Positions 26,766 to 35,069 of a stretch of 64,000 nucleotides of DNA are shown piece by piece. Both the position numbers and the translations under genes were made by a program. The stretch's first letter is position 1. Each line of letters opens with the position of its first letter. The stretch comes from Caballeronia sp. M1242 (GTDB lineage Bacteria; Pseudomonadota; Gammaproteobacteria; Burkholderiales; Burkholderiaceae), in the NCBI RefSeq assembly GCF_017220215.1, contig NZ_CP071131.1, positions 62,001-126,000 on the forward strand, read 5' to 3'. Under the pieces are notes generated by a model, which was not told the origin of the DNA, ran no database searches, and was given only the letters and a program-made list of their open reading frames with translations.

Positions 26766-28292
26766 TTGCCGAGTTCCAGTCCCACCAACCGCACCATTCT
26801 CATTGCCGGCTTTCAGCACGAGACGAACACGTTCGCGCCATCGAAGGCCGCCTACGAAAACTTCGAGCGCGGCGAAGGCTTTCCGCTGATGTGCCGCGGC
26901 GACGACGTGCTCGCGCTGCGCGACGTCAACATTCCGGCAGGCGGATTCATTCGGGCGGCGCAAGCGTCGGGGCACATGCTCGTGCCGGTGATCTGGGCGG
27001 GCGCGAGTCCGTCGGCGCACGTCACGCGCGACGCCTTCGAGCGCATCGTGGGCGAAATCGTCGACGCGGCGCGCACGCGTGACTTCGATGCGGTCTATCT
27101 CGATCTGCATGGCGCGATGGTCGCCGAGCATGTCGACGACGGCGAAGGCGAGCTGCTTGCGCGTGTGCGCCAGACGGTCGGGCGCGATGTGCCGATCGTC
27201 GCTTCGCTTGATCTGCACGCGAACGTCACGGAGCGCATGTTGCAGAACGCCGATGCGCTCGTCGCATACCGCACGTATCCGCACGTCGATATGGCGGATA
27301 CCGGCGCGCGCGCGGCCTCGCTGCTCGAACGGCTCCTGGCGGGCGAGACGCTGCATGGCGCGTCACGACGGCTGCCGTTCCTGATTCCGATCAACGGCAT
27401 GTGCACGTTGCTCGAACCGTCGCGCGGCATGTACGACGCCGTGAACGCGGCGGAGGCGGGCACGGTGGTGTCCGCGTCGTTCGCGCCGGGCTTTCCGGCG
27501 GCGGATTTCGCCGAATGTGGACCGGTGATCTGGGCTTACGCGCATTCGGCGGAGGCCGCGCACGCTGCCGTCGGGTCGCTGTATCGCCGCATGCTCGACG
27601 ACGAGCTCGCCTGGTGCGTGCCGTTCCTCTCGCCCGACGAAGCCGTGCGCGAAGCGATGCGCCTGTCGGAAGGCGCGAGCCGTCCGGTCGTCATCGCGGA
27701 TACGCAGGACAATCCCGGCGCGGGCGGCGACGCCAACACGATGGAGATGCTGCGCGCGCTGGTACGCAATGGCGCGACCGGCGCGGCCTTCGGGCTGATC
27801 TACGACCCGGCGGCGGCCGCGGCGGCGCATCGTGCGGGCGTCGGTGCCCGGCTGGAACTGTCGCTGGGCGGGCAATCCAGCGTGCCGGGCGATGCGCCGT
27901 TCACGGGTGTATTCGAGGTGGTATCGCTTTCGGACGGACGTTGCCGGTACGACGGCCCGATGATGAACGGCATGCAGGCCGAGCTCGGCCCGGTGGCCTG
28001 TCTGCGTTTCGATGGCGTGCTGATTGCGGTGAGTTCGGGCAAGGCGCAGATGCTGGATCGCAATCTGTATCGCGTCGCAGGCATTCAGCCGGAGGACATG
28101 AAGATTCTGGTTAACAAGAGCTCGGTCCATTTTCGTGCGGATTTCGAGCCGATCGCGCAGGCTGTTCTTGTTGCGAAGGCGCCCGGTCCGATGGTGGCCG
28201 ATCCTGCCGACTTGCCGTGGACGCGTCTTGCGCCAGGCATGCGTACTCGGCCGGGCGGTGAGGCGTTTGGAATCGGCAGCGCGGTTGTGTGA
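26766..28292 (+). CDS. M81 family metallopeptidase (MlrC-like)
   Basis: A 508-residue zinc enzyme related to microcystinase C. The N-terminus shows IAGFQHETNTFAPS, the metal-binding core VASLDLHANVTERM and a later ADTQDNPGAGGDAN loop, with a C-terminal domain beginning near VFEVVSLSDGRC. I chose the TTG at 26766 because GAGAGG lies 8 bp upstream; the GTG at 26757 has no properly spaced site. Most genomic members are not toxin-degrading and are thought to act on linear peptides or amides. The paired MFS carrier and LysR gene indicate an inducible uptake-and-hydrolysis unit. Both genes of the pair use TTG starts. Confidence 0.85.
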   Translation: MPSSSPTNRTILIAGFQHETNTFAPSKAAYENFERGEGFPLMCRGDDVLALRDVNIPAGGFIRAAQASGHMLVPVIWAGASPSAHVTRDAFERIVGEIVDAARTRDFDAVYLDLHGAMVAEHVDDGEGELLARVRQTVGRDVPIVASLDLHANVTERMLQNADALVAYRTYPHVDMADTGARAASLLERLLAGETLHGASRRLPFLIPINGMCTLLEPSRGMYDAVNAAEAGTVVSASFAPGFPAADFAECGPVIWAYAHSAEAAHAAVGSLYRRMLDDELAWCVPFLSPDEAVREAMRLSEGASRPVVIADTQDNPGAGGDANTMEMLRALVRNGATGAAFGLIYDPAAAAAAHRAGVGARLELSLGGQSSVPGDAPFTGVFEVVSLSDGRCRYDGPMMNGMQAELGPVACLRFDGVLIAVSSGKAQMLDRNLYRVAGIQPEDMKILVNKSSVHFRADFEPIAQAVLVAKAPGPMVADPADLPWTRLAPGMRTRPGGEAFGIGSAVV

Positions 28293-28446
28293 GGACGGCG
28301 TCGGCTCGCGTGGGAATGCCCCGCGTGTGATCGGGACGCGGCACGGAAGTCGTCGGGAGCGAGGGCGGGCTGGGGCCGGGCGGTCAGGAGACGCCAGCAG
28401 GCATCAGCGACGTTCGACCACGTCCGTCTCTCGGCGATGACGCGAA

Positions 28447-28617
28447 AACGAAAGGTGTCGTGTCGTGCGGAACGCTCAGTTGCACGCCGCCGGGCATCCG
28501 CTTTTGCAACAACGCGAGTTGTGCGCGCACGGCCTTCGCGACCGACAGCGCGTTTGCGCCGCTGGCGAGCATGATGCCCATCGCGGCAGCGGGCTTGCCG
28601 TTCAGACGCGAGGGTTT
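28447..28617 (-). pseudogene. Fragment of an RND efflux pump inner-membrane gene
   Basis: About 55 residues match the porter domain of AcrB/MexB-type pumps: RLNGKPAAAMGIMLASGANA, then a helix AVRAQLALLQKRMPGGVQL and PHDTTPFV. Nothing of the remaining ~1000 residues is present. It ends abruptly next to a transposase remnant, suggesting insertion or deletion-driven loss. Confidence 0.75.
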
Positions 28618-28743
28618 ACATAATGCAAATTAGCGTAGTTATACGTTGTAGCGGCTATATCGTAATGTCCTATTCAGGCTCGCTAGAAATGTCCGATTTC
28701 CGCTCTTGGGCGCATGCTTGGTCGATGCGTCGTCGAGGGCTCA

Positions 28744-28966
28744 ATCATGAACAGGCGTGGACTGTTCTCGGCAAGCATGCGCGAACTGGAACGGATCAAA
28801 GTCATCGAGGCGGTCGTCCACGGTCGACTGGCTTGTTACCAGGCGCCGAGCGGCTGAATCTGTGTGTGAGGCAGATCAGCCGCTCGTGTCGGCGCTATGA
28901 GGCTGGCCCGGCCGGTCTCGTGTCGGGCAAACGCGGCAAGACGAGCGCCACCGTGCAATGTGGGGA
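28744..28966 (+). pseudogene. N-terminal fragment of an ISNCY-like transposase
   Basis: The + strand reads MRELERIKVIEAVVHGRLACYQA and, after a one-base shift at about 28849, AERLNLCVRQISRSCRRYEA then GPAGLVSGKRGKTS. This is the N-terminal helix-turn-helix of ISNCY-type transposases. The catalytic part is absent and no terminal repeats were found, so the element is dead. Confidence 0.65.
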
Positions 28967-29062
28967 CCACCTATGGGACAACCCGCAATGGCCAGACCTA
29001 TTCAATAACGAGAATTTGCTCAGGGCCCAGTAGCGCCCCGTCCGGCTATGCGGTGTCGGTCG

Positions 29063-29316
29063 TCAGTAGTGGTAGCGGCACGAAATGATAGTGATTTGCG
29101 TGTTTGCCACTTCGTAGACCAGCCGATTCGTTTCATCAATGCGACGGGACCAAAATCCACTTAGGTACTCTTTCAGCGGCTCAGGCTTACCGATGCCTTC
29201 GAACGGCGAGCGCTGCACCTCTTTGATAAGTTGATTAATGCGCTTAGGGTCTTCTTGTCCTGACTCTGCCAGTAGAAGTAATCGTCCCACGCCTCGGCAG
29301 TCCACATGATGTTCAA
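29063..29316 (-). pseudogene. yoeB: YoeB/Txe-type toxin with a one-base frameshift
   Basis: YoeB is a ribosome-dependent mRNA endonuclease. From a TTG at 29316 the frame reads NIMWTAEAWDDYFYWQSQDK then KTL and leaves the family. The next frame resumes with KRINQLIKEVQRSPFEGIGK and continues through LSGFWSRRIDETNRLVYEV to the C-terminal CRYHY with the catalytic His-Tyr end. One A missing in the run at about 29243-29247 (CTAAGCGC in place of CTAAAGCGC) explains the break. The toxin is probably inactive unless this is a read error. It lies 8 bp after the antitoxin. Confidence 0.8.
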
Positions 29317-29324
29317 CGCGCCGT

Positions 29325-29585
29325 TCATTCGGTGTCGTCAACTAACTTGCGGGCCTTCACCTTGCCCGTGCGTGCTTGCGCAATTGAGCGCTCCAGATGG
29401 GCTGCGTTCGCGGGGGAGCGCAGAAGATGAACCGTTTCCATCAAGCTGTCGTAGTGCTCTTGCGACATGACAACGGCATTTGGCGCGTCGCGGCGGGTGA
29501 TGAGCGTCACTTCCACATCCTCAACTACCTGATCAATAACGCGCTTCAGATTGGCGCGAGCGTCGGTGAACGGGATGGTGCGCAT
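29325..29585 (-). CDS. yefM: YefM/Phd-type antitoxin
   Basis: An 86-residue antitoxin. It begins MRTIPFTDARANLKRVIDQV with the Phd/YefM dimer fold, has the VTLITRRDAPNAVVMSQEHYDSL core, and a C-terminal toxin-binding tail. A strong GAGGAGG ribosome site precedes the ATG. It binds and neutralises YoeB and, with it, represses their promoter at TGTACA-type palindromes, two of which lie just upstream. Confidence 0.85.
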   Translation of the reverse strand: MRTIPFTDARANLKRVIDQVVEDVEVTLITRRDAPNAVVMSQEHYDSLMETVHLLRSPANAAHLERSIAQARTGKVKARKLVDDTE

Positions 29586-29607
29586 ATGTCCTCCTCGGTG
29601 ACTAATC

Positions 29608-29671
29608 TGTACCGTTATAGGTACAACTCTAACGCACACACCGACGAACATGTACAGTGACCCGTACATGT
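29608..29671. promoter_or_regulatory. Paired TGTAC operators of the yefM-yoeB module
   Basis: TGTACC-6 bp-GGTACA lies at 29608-29625 and ACATGTAC-8 bp-GTACATGT at 29648-29671. YefM is known to recognise TGTACA-containing palindromes, so these are the expected autoregulatory sites. A TATAAC -10-like box on the - strand lies inside the first palindrome. Confidence 0.7.
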
Positions 29672-29988
29672 ATGGCCATTGTCGCTTCAAAGCACGGTGA
29701 GAAAGAGGCCGAGCGGAGGGACGTTGTTATCTCGCGCGACGAACCTTGGAAGGTTGCTGGCATCGCCGCGTAGCCGCCAAGGCAGGGCACTGCCACGCTA
29801 ACCAGTTATCAGACGCAACCGTCACGCGTCCCCGAGTCGCTTGAACAACTCACGATGCTCAGCATAGATGGCAGCCATCTGTGACAGACTGTCATCCCGC
29901 GCATATCGCTTGGTTCCGGCGGCTAACTTACGGGCCGAATGGGACAGAGCCTGTCGCCTCTTAAGCAGTTTCACCCGTACACGTTGTT
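29672..29988. other. Short spacer, no firm gene
   Basis: An ATG at 29672 opens a 33-codon + frame ending WKVAGIAA that matches no known family and may be a gene fragment. Nothing else was recognised. Confidence 0.35.
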
Positions 29989-30789
29989 TCATGGGCGCGA
30001 ATAGGCGACAGTGGAAGCACCCGCCTCGGCCACCGGCGCGACGACCGGCAACGGCTTTTGGGGTAGCGTCCGGGTCAGGAGGTCAAGTAGATGCCGACGA
30101 GCCTTTGCCGCCTCAGCCCCTGCCTTCCCTCTCCAGTTTGCCGGGTGTTGAATTCGGTAGCACAAGAGCTTCCCGTACATCTCGAACTCCCAGAGCTGCA
30201 TGTTAGGAATCCCGACGTCCTCCCAATCGCGGCGCCCCACGCAGACTCTTCCGACTCCCTTGGTCGGAAAAAATTCGCGCCTGGTGGCCGCCGACGCTGA
30301 CCCGTGCGCGAAGATAACGACGTCTGGCTGAAAGTGGTCGAACTGTACTTCCAGCAGCCGTTTGGAAAGGCGCTTGATCTCGGGAAAGTATTCCGAGCCG
30401 CTGGGGTTCCTTCCACCGGCATCGATGCAAAACAGGTTTGAGTAGATCAGTCCGCCTGGATCGAACCGATCTGCTAGAGCGCGCATGAAGTTGAAGAAGG
30501 TGGTGCCGCCGTCCCCATTTTTCGCGAGCCATTTGTCGAAGGATGCGCGATGCTTGGCAAGTGCCTTTGCCACGTATGCGTTCACCCCACCACCCTCGGC
30601 GCTTATGTGCCAATGCTTGCCGCCGAATTCCCTGCCGATCACCATTATGCGCGGTGCGCCCGGGTCTTTGGGACCGTTCACGAGAAAGGGCGTAGAAAGC
30701 CCTCGCGTCTTTGCTACAGAAGGATCTAGGAAAGATGGGTGCGTCGTCGCTAGGATTTCGGCGTAGCGCGCTTCAAGCTGTTCGTCCAT
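29989..30789 (-). CDS. Uncharacterised protein, possibly uracil-DNA-glycosylase-like fold
   Basis: A 266-residue protein I do not recognise by name. Its order of motifs resembles the UDG superfamily: an early strand IMVIGREFGG, a middle LIYSNLFCIDAGG, then a QPDVVIFAHGSASAA strand and a late YRIQHPANW, echoing the HPS-type motif. The classical catalytic residues cannot be confirmed. It stands alone in a region of gene fragments and a toxin-antitoxin module, suggesting accessory or defence-associated cargo. Function is unassigned. Confidence 0.5.
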   Translation of the reverse strand: MDEQLEARYAEILATTHPSFLDPSVAKTRGLSTPFLVNGPKDPGAPRIMVIGREFGGKHWHISAEGGGVNAYVAKALAKHRASFDKWLAKNGDGGTTFFNFMRALADRFDPGGLIYSNLFCIDAGGRNPSGSEYFPEIKRLSKRLLEVQFDHFQPDVVIFAHGSASAATRREFFPTKGVGRVCVGRRDWEDVGIPNMQLWEFEMYGKLLCYRIQHPANWRGKAGAEAAKARRHLLDLLTRTLPQKPLPVVAPVAEAGASTVAYSRP

Positions 30790-31260
30790 ATCGGTCTTGT
30801 GTTAGGGAAAGCAATTCAAAATACGACACGCTCAACCGCGTCCGCGGAATCGGTGATGTCCCGCCCGAAACCGGCCACCTTGTTACAAGCCGTCAAGCAG
30901 CAAACCGCCGAAACAGGTCAGGGCGACAGAAGCAATGCTCGGATGCCGTGAGACGGCAGACGAGAAAAAAGAGCCTCGACCCGGTTTCCCCAGCGAGGCT
31001 CACTTAACACCTATGAACGTGCGACGAAGTGTTCTGCACTTCTCGATCTGCGCTCAAACGGCTACTTCCCAACTGCGGCTCCTGCTTCCCGCTAGACTAC
31101 CACTGCTCCCCGGAACGACTTATGCGAATGGGGAAGCGACGAACGTGAGACGCGTTTTCGGCAACCGCTTGTCCGGATAGGTGTGGAGCGTAGGCCGGGA
31201 TCTCGGTGACTGCCTTTTCTGCGACTCGTGGTGTTCATCGCCACAAGAAGTAGTGTACGT
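30790..31260. other. No recognisable gene
   Basis: I see only short, Arg-rich frames and no motif, tRNA or terminator. It is part of the decay zone at 28.3-31.5 kb. Confidence 0.4.
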
Positions 31261-31533
31261 ATGGAACGCCAATCATCAAGCGACGAAGAAGCAAGGAAAC
31301 CGGGCTCTGTCCTCGCGATAGGACGCGCGTCGCATGCCGATGAAGCGCCACGCACGCACGCGGCCGTTTGCGCGATGCGGCCAAGCAACGTGCGCAAGGA
31401 AGCGGCGCCCGCGCTCGACGAACCAGCCAACGCCGATGCGCTCCTGGAACTTGAAGCCGCCCTCGAAGACGCCGACCCCGAAGCGCGCAATACTCGCATA
31501 GCAAAGGAGCGGCTTGGAATGCGCCACCGATGA
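31261..31533 (+). CDS. Hypothetical small acidic protein (doubtful)
   Basis: A possible 90-residue protein starting MERQSSSDEEARKPG, with an acidic Ala/Glu/Asp-rich C-terminal helix (ADALLELEAALEDADPEARN) and a basic end. The opposite strand is also open here, so the coding direction is uncertain. No family was recognised. It converges on the peptide ABC ATPase gene. Confidence 0.3.
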   Translation: MERQSSSDEEARKPGSVLAIGRASHADEAPRTHAAVCAMRPSNVRKEAAPALDEPANADALLELEAALEDADPEARNTRIAKERLGMRHR

Positions 31534-31542
31534 CGCCCCGCG

Positions 31543-33294
31543 TCAAAGCATCGGTTCTCGCGCGAGGGACGCCGCTTCATCGCGTCTTTCATCGTTCTCG
31601 TGCCGCAAAGTCGGCGCCGATGCCTTCAGCAGTCGTGTATAGGCGTGCCGCGGATGCGCGAACACCGCCTCCACGTCGCCCTCCTCTACGACGCGCCCAG
31701 ACTTGAGAACGAGCACTCGATCGCACAGATGGCCCACGACATCGAGGTCATGCGAGATAAAGAGCAGCGCGGTCGCATGGCGGGCTTGCAAGGACACCAG
31801 CAGATCGAGCACCTGCGCCTGCACATAAACATCGAGCGCGGAAACCGGCTCGTCGCAGACGATCAGCGCCGGCTCCGGCGCAAGCGCCCGCGCGATCGCC
31901 ACGCGCTGCCGCTGCCCGCCGGAAAGCGACATCGGCCGCCGGTCCAGATACGCCGCGCTTAGCCCGACCTGCTCCAGTAATTCGACGCTGCTATCGAGGG
32001 CCGCCGCCTTCGAAAGACCTCGCGAATGCAGCCCCTCGGAAAGCAATTCGCGCACGGCATGCCGCGGATCGAACGAACTCAACGGATCCTGCGGGATATA
32101 TTGCATGCGGGAGCGCAGCGCACTACGCGCGGTCTCGCCGATACCGGCGCCGTTCCATTCACGCCCCAGGAAACGCACGGCCCCGCGATCGGGCGCGAGC
32201 AACCCCAGCACGATATTCCCGCAAGTACTTTTGCCCGATCCCGATTCGCCGATGATGCCAAGCACTTCCCCCTCGCGCACGCGAAACGACACATCGTCGA
32301 GCGCGGTGAATCGTTGGTCGCGCGCCCTGCCGCGCCGTCCATAGGTCTTGCCGATACCCATCACATCGAGCACCGCGCGATCCGACGGAGCCGCCCGAGG
32401 CGGCATCTGATCCCGTACGATCGCCGGCATCGCTCCGCCCGTCGTGACGGCCATGCGCGCCGAACTCAGCCGATGCCCGCGCGACTCGAGCGATGGCTGG
32501 GCGGCCAGCAACTGCCGCGTGTAGTCGTGCGACGGATGCTGCAGCACGTCGCGCGTCGCGCCGCTGTCGACGACCGTGCCGCCGTGCATCACGAGCACGC
32601 GATCCGCGATGCCCGCGACCACCGCCAGATCATGGCTGATGAGCAAGACGCCCACGCCCTGAGCGAGACGCTCGCCAAGCACCGCTAGCACTTGCGCCTG
32701 CACGGTCACATCGAGCGCGGTGGTCGGTTCGTCAGCGATGACAAGCGCCGGGCCGGCCGCGATCGCCGACGCGATCAGCGCGCGCTGGCGCAGGCCGCCC
32801 GAGAGTTCGTGCGCGTATTGCCGAGCACGCATTGCCGGTTCGGGAATGCCGACATCCGTCATCACGTCGTGCACCCGCGCACGTCTATCGGCGCGCGAGC
32901 GCAGCACGCGATGATGCGCGAGCACCTCCTCGATCTCCGCGCCGATCGTGCGGAGCGGATCGAGCGAGACGAGCGCGTCCTGCATCACCAGTCCGGCAAA
33001 CCGACCCCGCAAGCCACGCCAGTCGCGCTCGGCAAACGCGAGCGCGTCGCGTCCGGCGATCTCGAAGCGTTCGGCGCCGATCCGCGCCCCGCGCCCCGCG
33101 AGACCGATCAGACTGCGCGCCGTAAGACTTTTGCCCGAGCCGGACTCGCCGACGAGCGCGACGCATTCTCCGGGCCGGATCGTCAGATCGACGCCCTTCA
33201 CGAGCGGCGTGCCGCCGTTCGCATTCGCGAAACCGATGGACAGCCCGCGAACCTCCACGAGCGGCCGATCCGTCATCGATGCCTGCGGCTTCAT
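31543..33294 (-). CDS. Dipeptide/oligopeptide ABC transporter, fused double ATPase
   Basis: A 583-residue protein with two full ABC domains, equivalent to DppD and DppF joined (as in GsiA). First domain: Walker A GESGSGKS, signature LSGGLRQRALIASAI, Walker B LVIADEPTTALD. Second domain: GESGSGKSTCGNI, LSGGQRQRVAIARAL, LIVCDEPVSALD. The start overlaps the upstream permease stop by 4 bp. It is the last gene of the operon and powers uptake through the two permeases. Confidence 0.9.
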   Translation of the reverse strand: MKPQASMTDRPLVEVRGLSIGFANANGGTPLVKGVDLTIRPGECVALVGESGSGKSLTARSLIGLAGRGARIGAERFEIAGRDALAFAERDWRGLRGRFAGLVMQDALVSLDPLRTIGAEIEEVLAHHRVLRSRADRRARVHDVMTDVGIPEPAMRARQYAHELSGGLRQRALIASAIAAGPALVIADEPTTALDVTVQAQVLAVLGERLAQGVGVLLISHDLAVVAGIADRVLVMHGGTVVDSGATRDVLQHPSHDYTRQLLAAQPSLESRGHRLSSARMAVTTGGAMPAIVRDQMPPRAAPSDRAVLDVMGIGKTYGRRGRARDQRFTALDDVSFRVREGEVLGIIGESGSGKSTCGNIVLGLLAPDRGAVRFLGREWNGAGIGETARSALRSRMQYIPQDPLSSFDPRHAVRELLSEGLHSRGLSKAAALDSSVELLEQVGLSAAYLDRRPMSLSGGQRQRVAIARALAPEPALIVCDEPVSALDVYVQAQVLDLLVSLQARHATALLFISHDLDVVGHLCDRVLVLKSGRVVEEGDVEAVFAHPRHAYTRLLKASAPTLRHENDERRDEAASLAREPML

Positions 33295-34133
33295 GCGCGC
33301 ACCTCGAACTTGCGTTGCAGGAAGCGGCCGATGACCGCGAACGACAAGACGGTCAACGTGATCGCCATGCCCGGAAACACGCTCGGCCACCATGCGACGC
33401 GCAACACGTCGCGTCCTTCGGCGAGCATCACGCCCCACTCGGGCGTCGGCGGTTGCGGACCGAGCCCGAGAAAGCTCAGTCCCGAGACGGCGATGATCGC
33501 GCTGCCGATATCGATCGTCGCGATGACCGGCACCGCGACGAGCACGTTCGGCAGCACATGGCGAAAGAAAATCTGCATGCGCGACAGACCGAAACTCACC
33601 GCGTGCGTGACGTAATCCGCGTGGCGCACGACAAGCGCCTGCGAACGCAGCACGCGCCCGAACTTCGGAATGCCCGCGATACCCACGGCAATGGCGATAT
33701 TGACGATGCCCTGTCCGAGGAAGGTCACGACGAAGAGCGACAACAGAATTGGCGGAAATGCGGAGAGCACGTCGAACACGCGCGACGCGGCTTCAGCGGC
33801 GAGACGGTTCGACAAGCCCGCAAAGAGGCCGACGACGAGCCCGATCGCGAGGCTCACGGTCATGCTCGCGAGTCCGATCAGCAACGAATAGCGCGCGCCA
33901 TGTATCACGCGGGACAGCACGTCGCGCCCGATGCGATCGGTGCCGAACCAGTGCTGCGCGTCGGGCGGCTGCAGCGTCGCGGCAACGTCGCTCACGAGCG
34001 GATCGAACGGCGTCACGATGCGAGGAAAGGCCATCGCCATGCCGAGCGCGACAAGAAACGCCATGGCGATCATCACGCCCGCGGGTAGCGGCGCGCGCCC
34101 CCGCGCGAATGCGGTACTAATAGCGGTGCTCAT
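33291..34133 (-). CDS. Peptide ABC transporter permease, DppC-like
   Basis: A 280-residue inner-membrane protein with an N-terminal anchor (VMIAMAFLVALGMAMA), the conserved HWFGTDRIGRDVLSRVIHGAR segment of DppC/OppC permeases, and about five further helices. It overlaps both neighbours by 4 bp, so the operon is translationally coupled. Confidence 0.9.
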   Translation of the reverse strand: MSTAISTAFARGRAPLPAGVMIAMAFLVALGMAMAFPRIVTPFDPLVSDVAATLQPPDAQHWFGTDRIGRDVLSRVIHGARYSLLIGLASMTVSLAIGLVVGLFAGLSNRLAAEAASRVFDVLSAFPPILLSLFVVTFLGQGIVNIAIAVGIAGIPKFGRVLRSQALVVRHADYVTHAVSFGLSRMQIFFRHVLPNVLVAVPVIATIDIGSAIIAVSGLSFLGLGPQPPTPEWGVMLAEGRDVLRVAWWPSVFPGMAITLTVLSFAVIGRFLQRKFEVRA

Positions 34134-35068
34134 TGTCTGCGCAACCTCGGATCGATGAAGAGATAGGCGATGTCGAGCACCGTCGAAATGACGACATGCA
34201 CGAACGCCGCGAGCAGCACGACGGCCAACACCACCGGCACGTCTTGCGATGTCACCGCGTTGAGCGTCACGCTGCCGATGCCAGGCCTGCCGAACATTTT
34301 TTCAGTGATGACCGCGCCGCCGAGCAGGCTGCCGATCAGCCAGCCGCCGAGCGTCACGACAGGCAGCAAGGCATGGCGCAGCACATGACGCGCGCGCAGA
34401 ACGAGTTCGGACACGCCGCGCGCACGTATCGTCGTGACAAATGGTTTCGCCAGTGCCGCTTCGATCGATTCACGCATCACTTGCGAGAGGATCCCGGCGG
34501 TCGGCAATGCCAATGTCACGGCGGGCAGGACAAGCGCGCGCCAGCCGTTCGCCCCCGATACGGGAAAGAGCCGCAACTGAAAGGAGAACGCGATCAGCAG
34601 CAACATGCCGAGCCAGAACACCGGCGTCGACGTGAACGTGAGCTCGATCAGCGACGCGCATCGCGCACCGAGCGCGCCCCACGCCCCACGCGTGCCCTCC
34701 CCGCCCGCCGTCACCGTCGCCACCCCAATGGCGAGCACGAGCGCAAGCGCGCCGGCAGACAATGCGAGCTGCATCGTCGGCCAAAGCTGGCTGCGCAGCA
34801 CGTCGAGCACCGGCTGCTGCATCACGAACGACGTGCCCAGGTCGCCATGCGCGAGCCGCAGCAGGAATTGCCCGTATTGCCACGGCAGACTGTGATCGAG
34901 GCCCCACTGCGCGGCGATCGCCTCGCGCAAGCCGGGATACGCGAGATCGCCCGCGAGCACGTCCTCGATGCGTCCGGGCAGCGCATGTATCGCGATGAAA
35001 GCCACCGACGCCGCGAGCCACAGCACGAGCAATCCCGTCAGCAGGCGCGTCGCAATCTGTCTGCGCAT
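34130..35068 (-). CDS. Peptide ABC transporter permease, DppB-like
   Basis: A 312-residue inner-membrane protein. It has the early helix LLTGLLVLWLAASVAFIAIH, the QYGQFLLRLAHGDLGTSF segment of DppB/OppB permeases, and the EAA-type loop TTIRARGVSELVLRARHVLR. The start lies 1 bp after the binding-protein stop. It pairs with the DppC-like permease. Confidence 0.9.
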   Translation of the reverse strand: MRRQIATRLLTGLLVLWLAASVAFIAIHALPGRIEDVLAGDLAYPGLREAIAAQWGLDHSLPWQYGQFLLRLAHGDLGTSFVMQQPVLDVLRSQLWPTMQLALSAGALALVLAIGVATVTAGGEGTRGAWGALGARCASLIELTFTSTPVFWLGMLLLIAFSFQLRLFPVSGANGWRALVLPAVTLALPTAGILSQVMRESIEAALAKPFVTTIRARGVSELVLRARHVLRHALLPVVTLGGWLIGSLLGGAVITEKMFGRPGIGSVTLNAVTSQDVPVVLAVVLLAAFVHVVISTVLDIAYLFIDPRLRRQ

Positions 35069-35069
35069 C

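Noticed and set aside
28744-28966. A live insertion sequence in the 28.7-29.0 kb region.
   Set aside because: Only the N-terminal domain of a transposase remains, with a frameshift, no catalytic part and no terminal inverted repeats.
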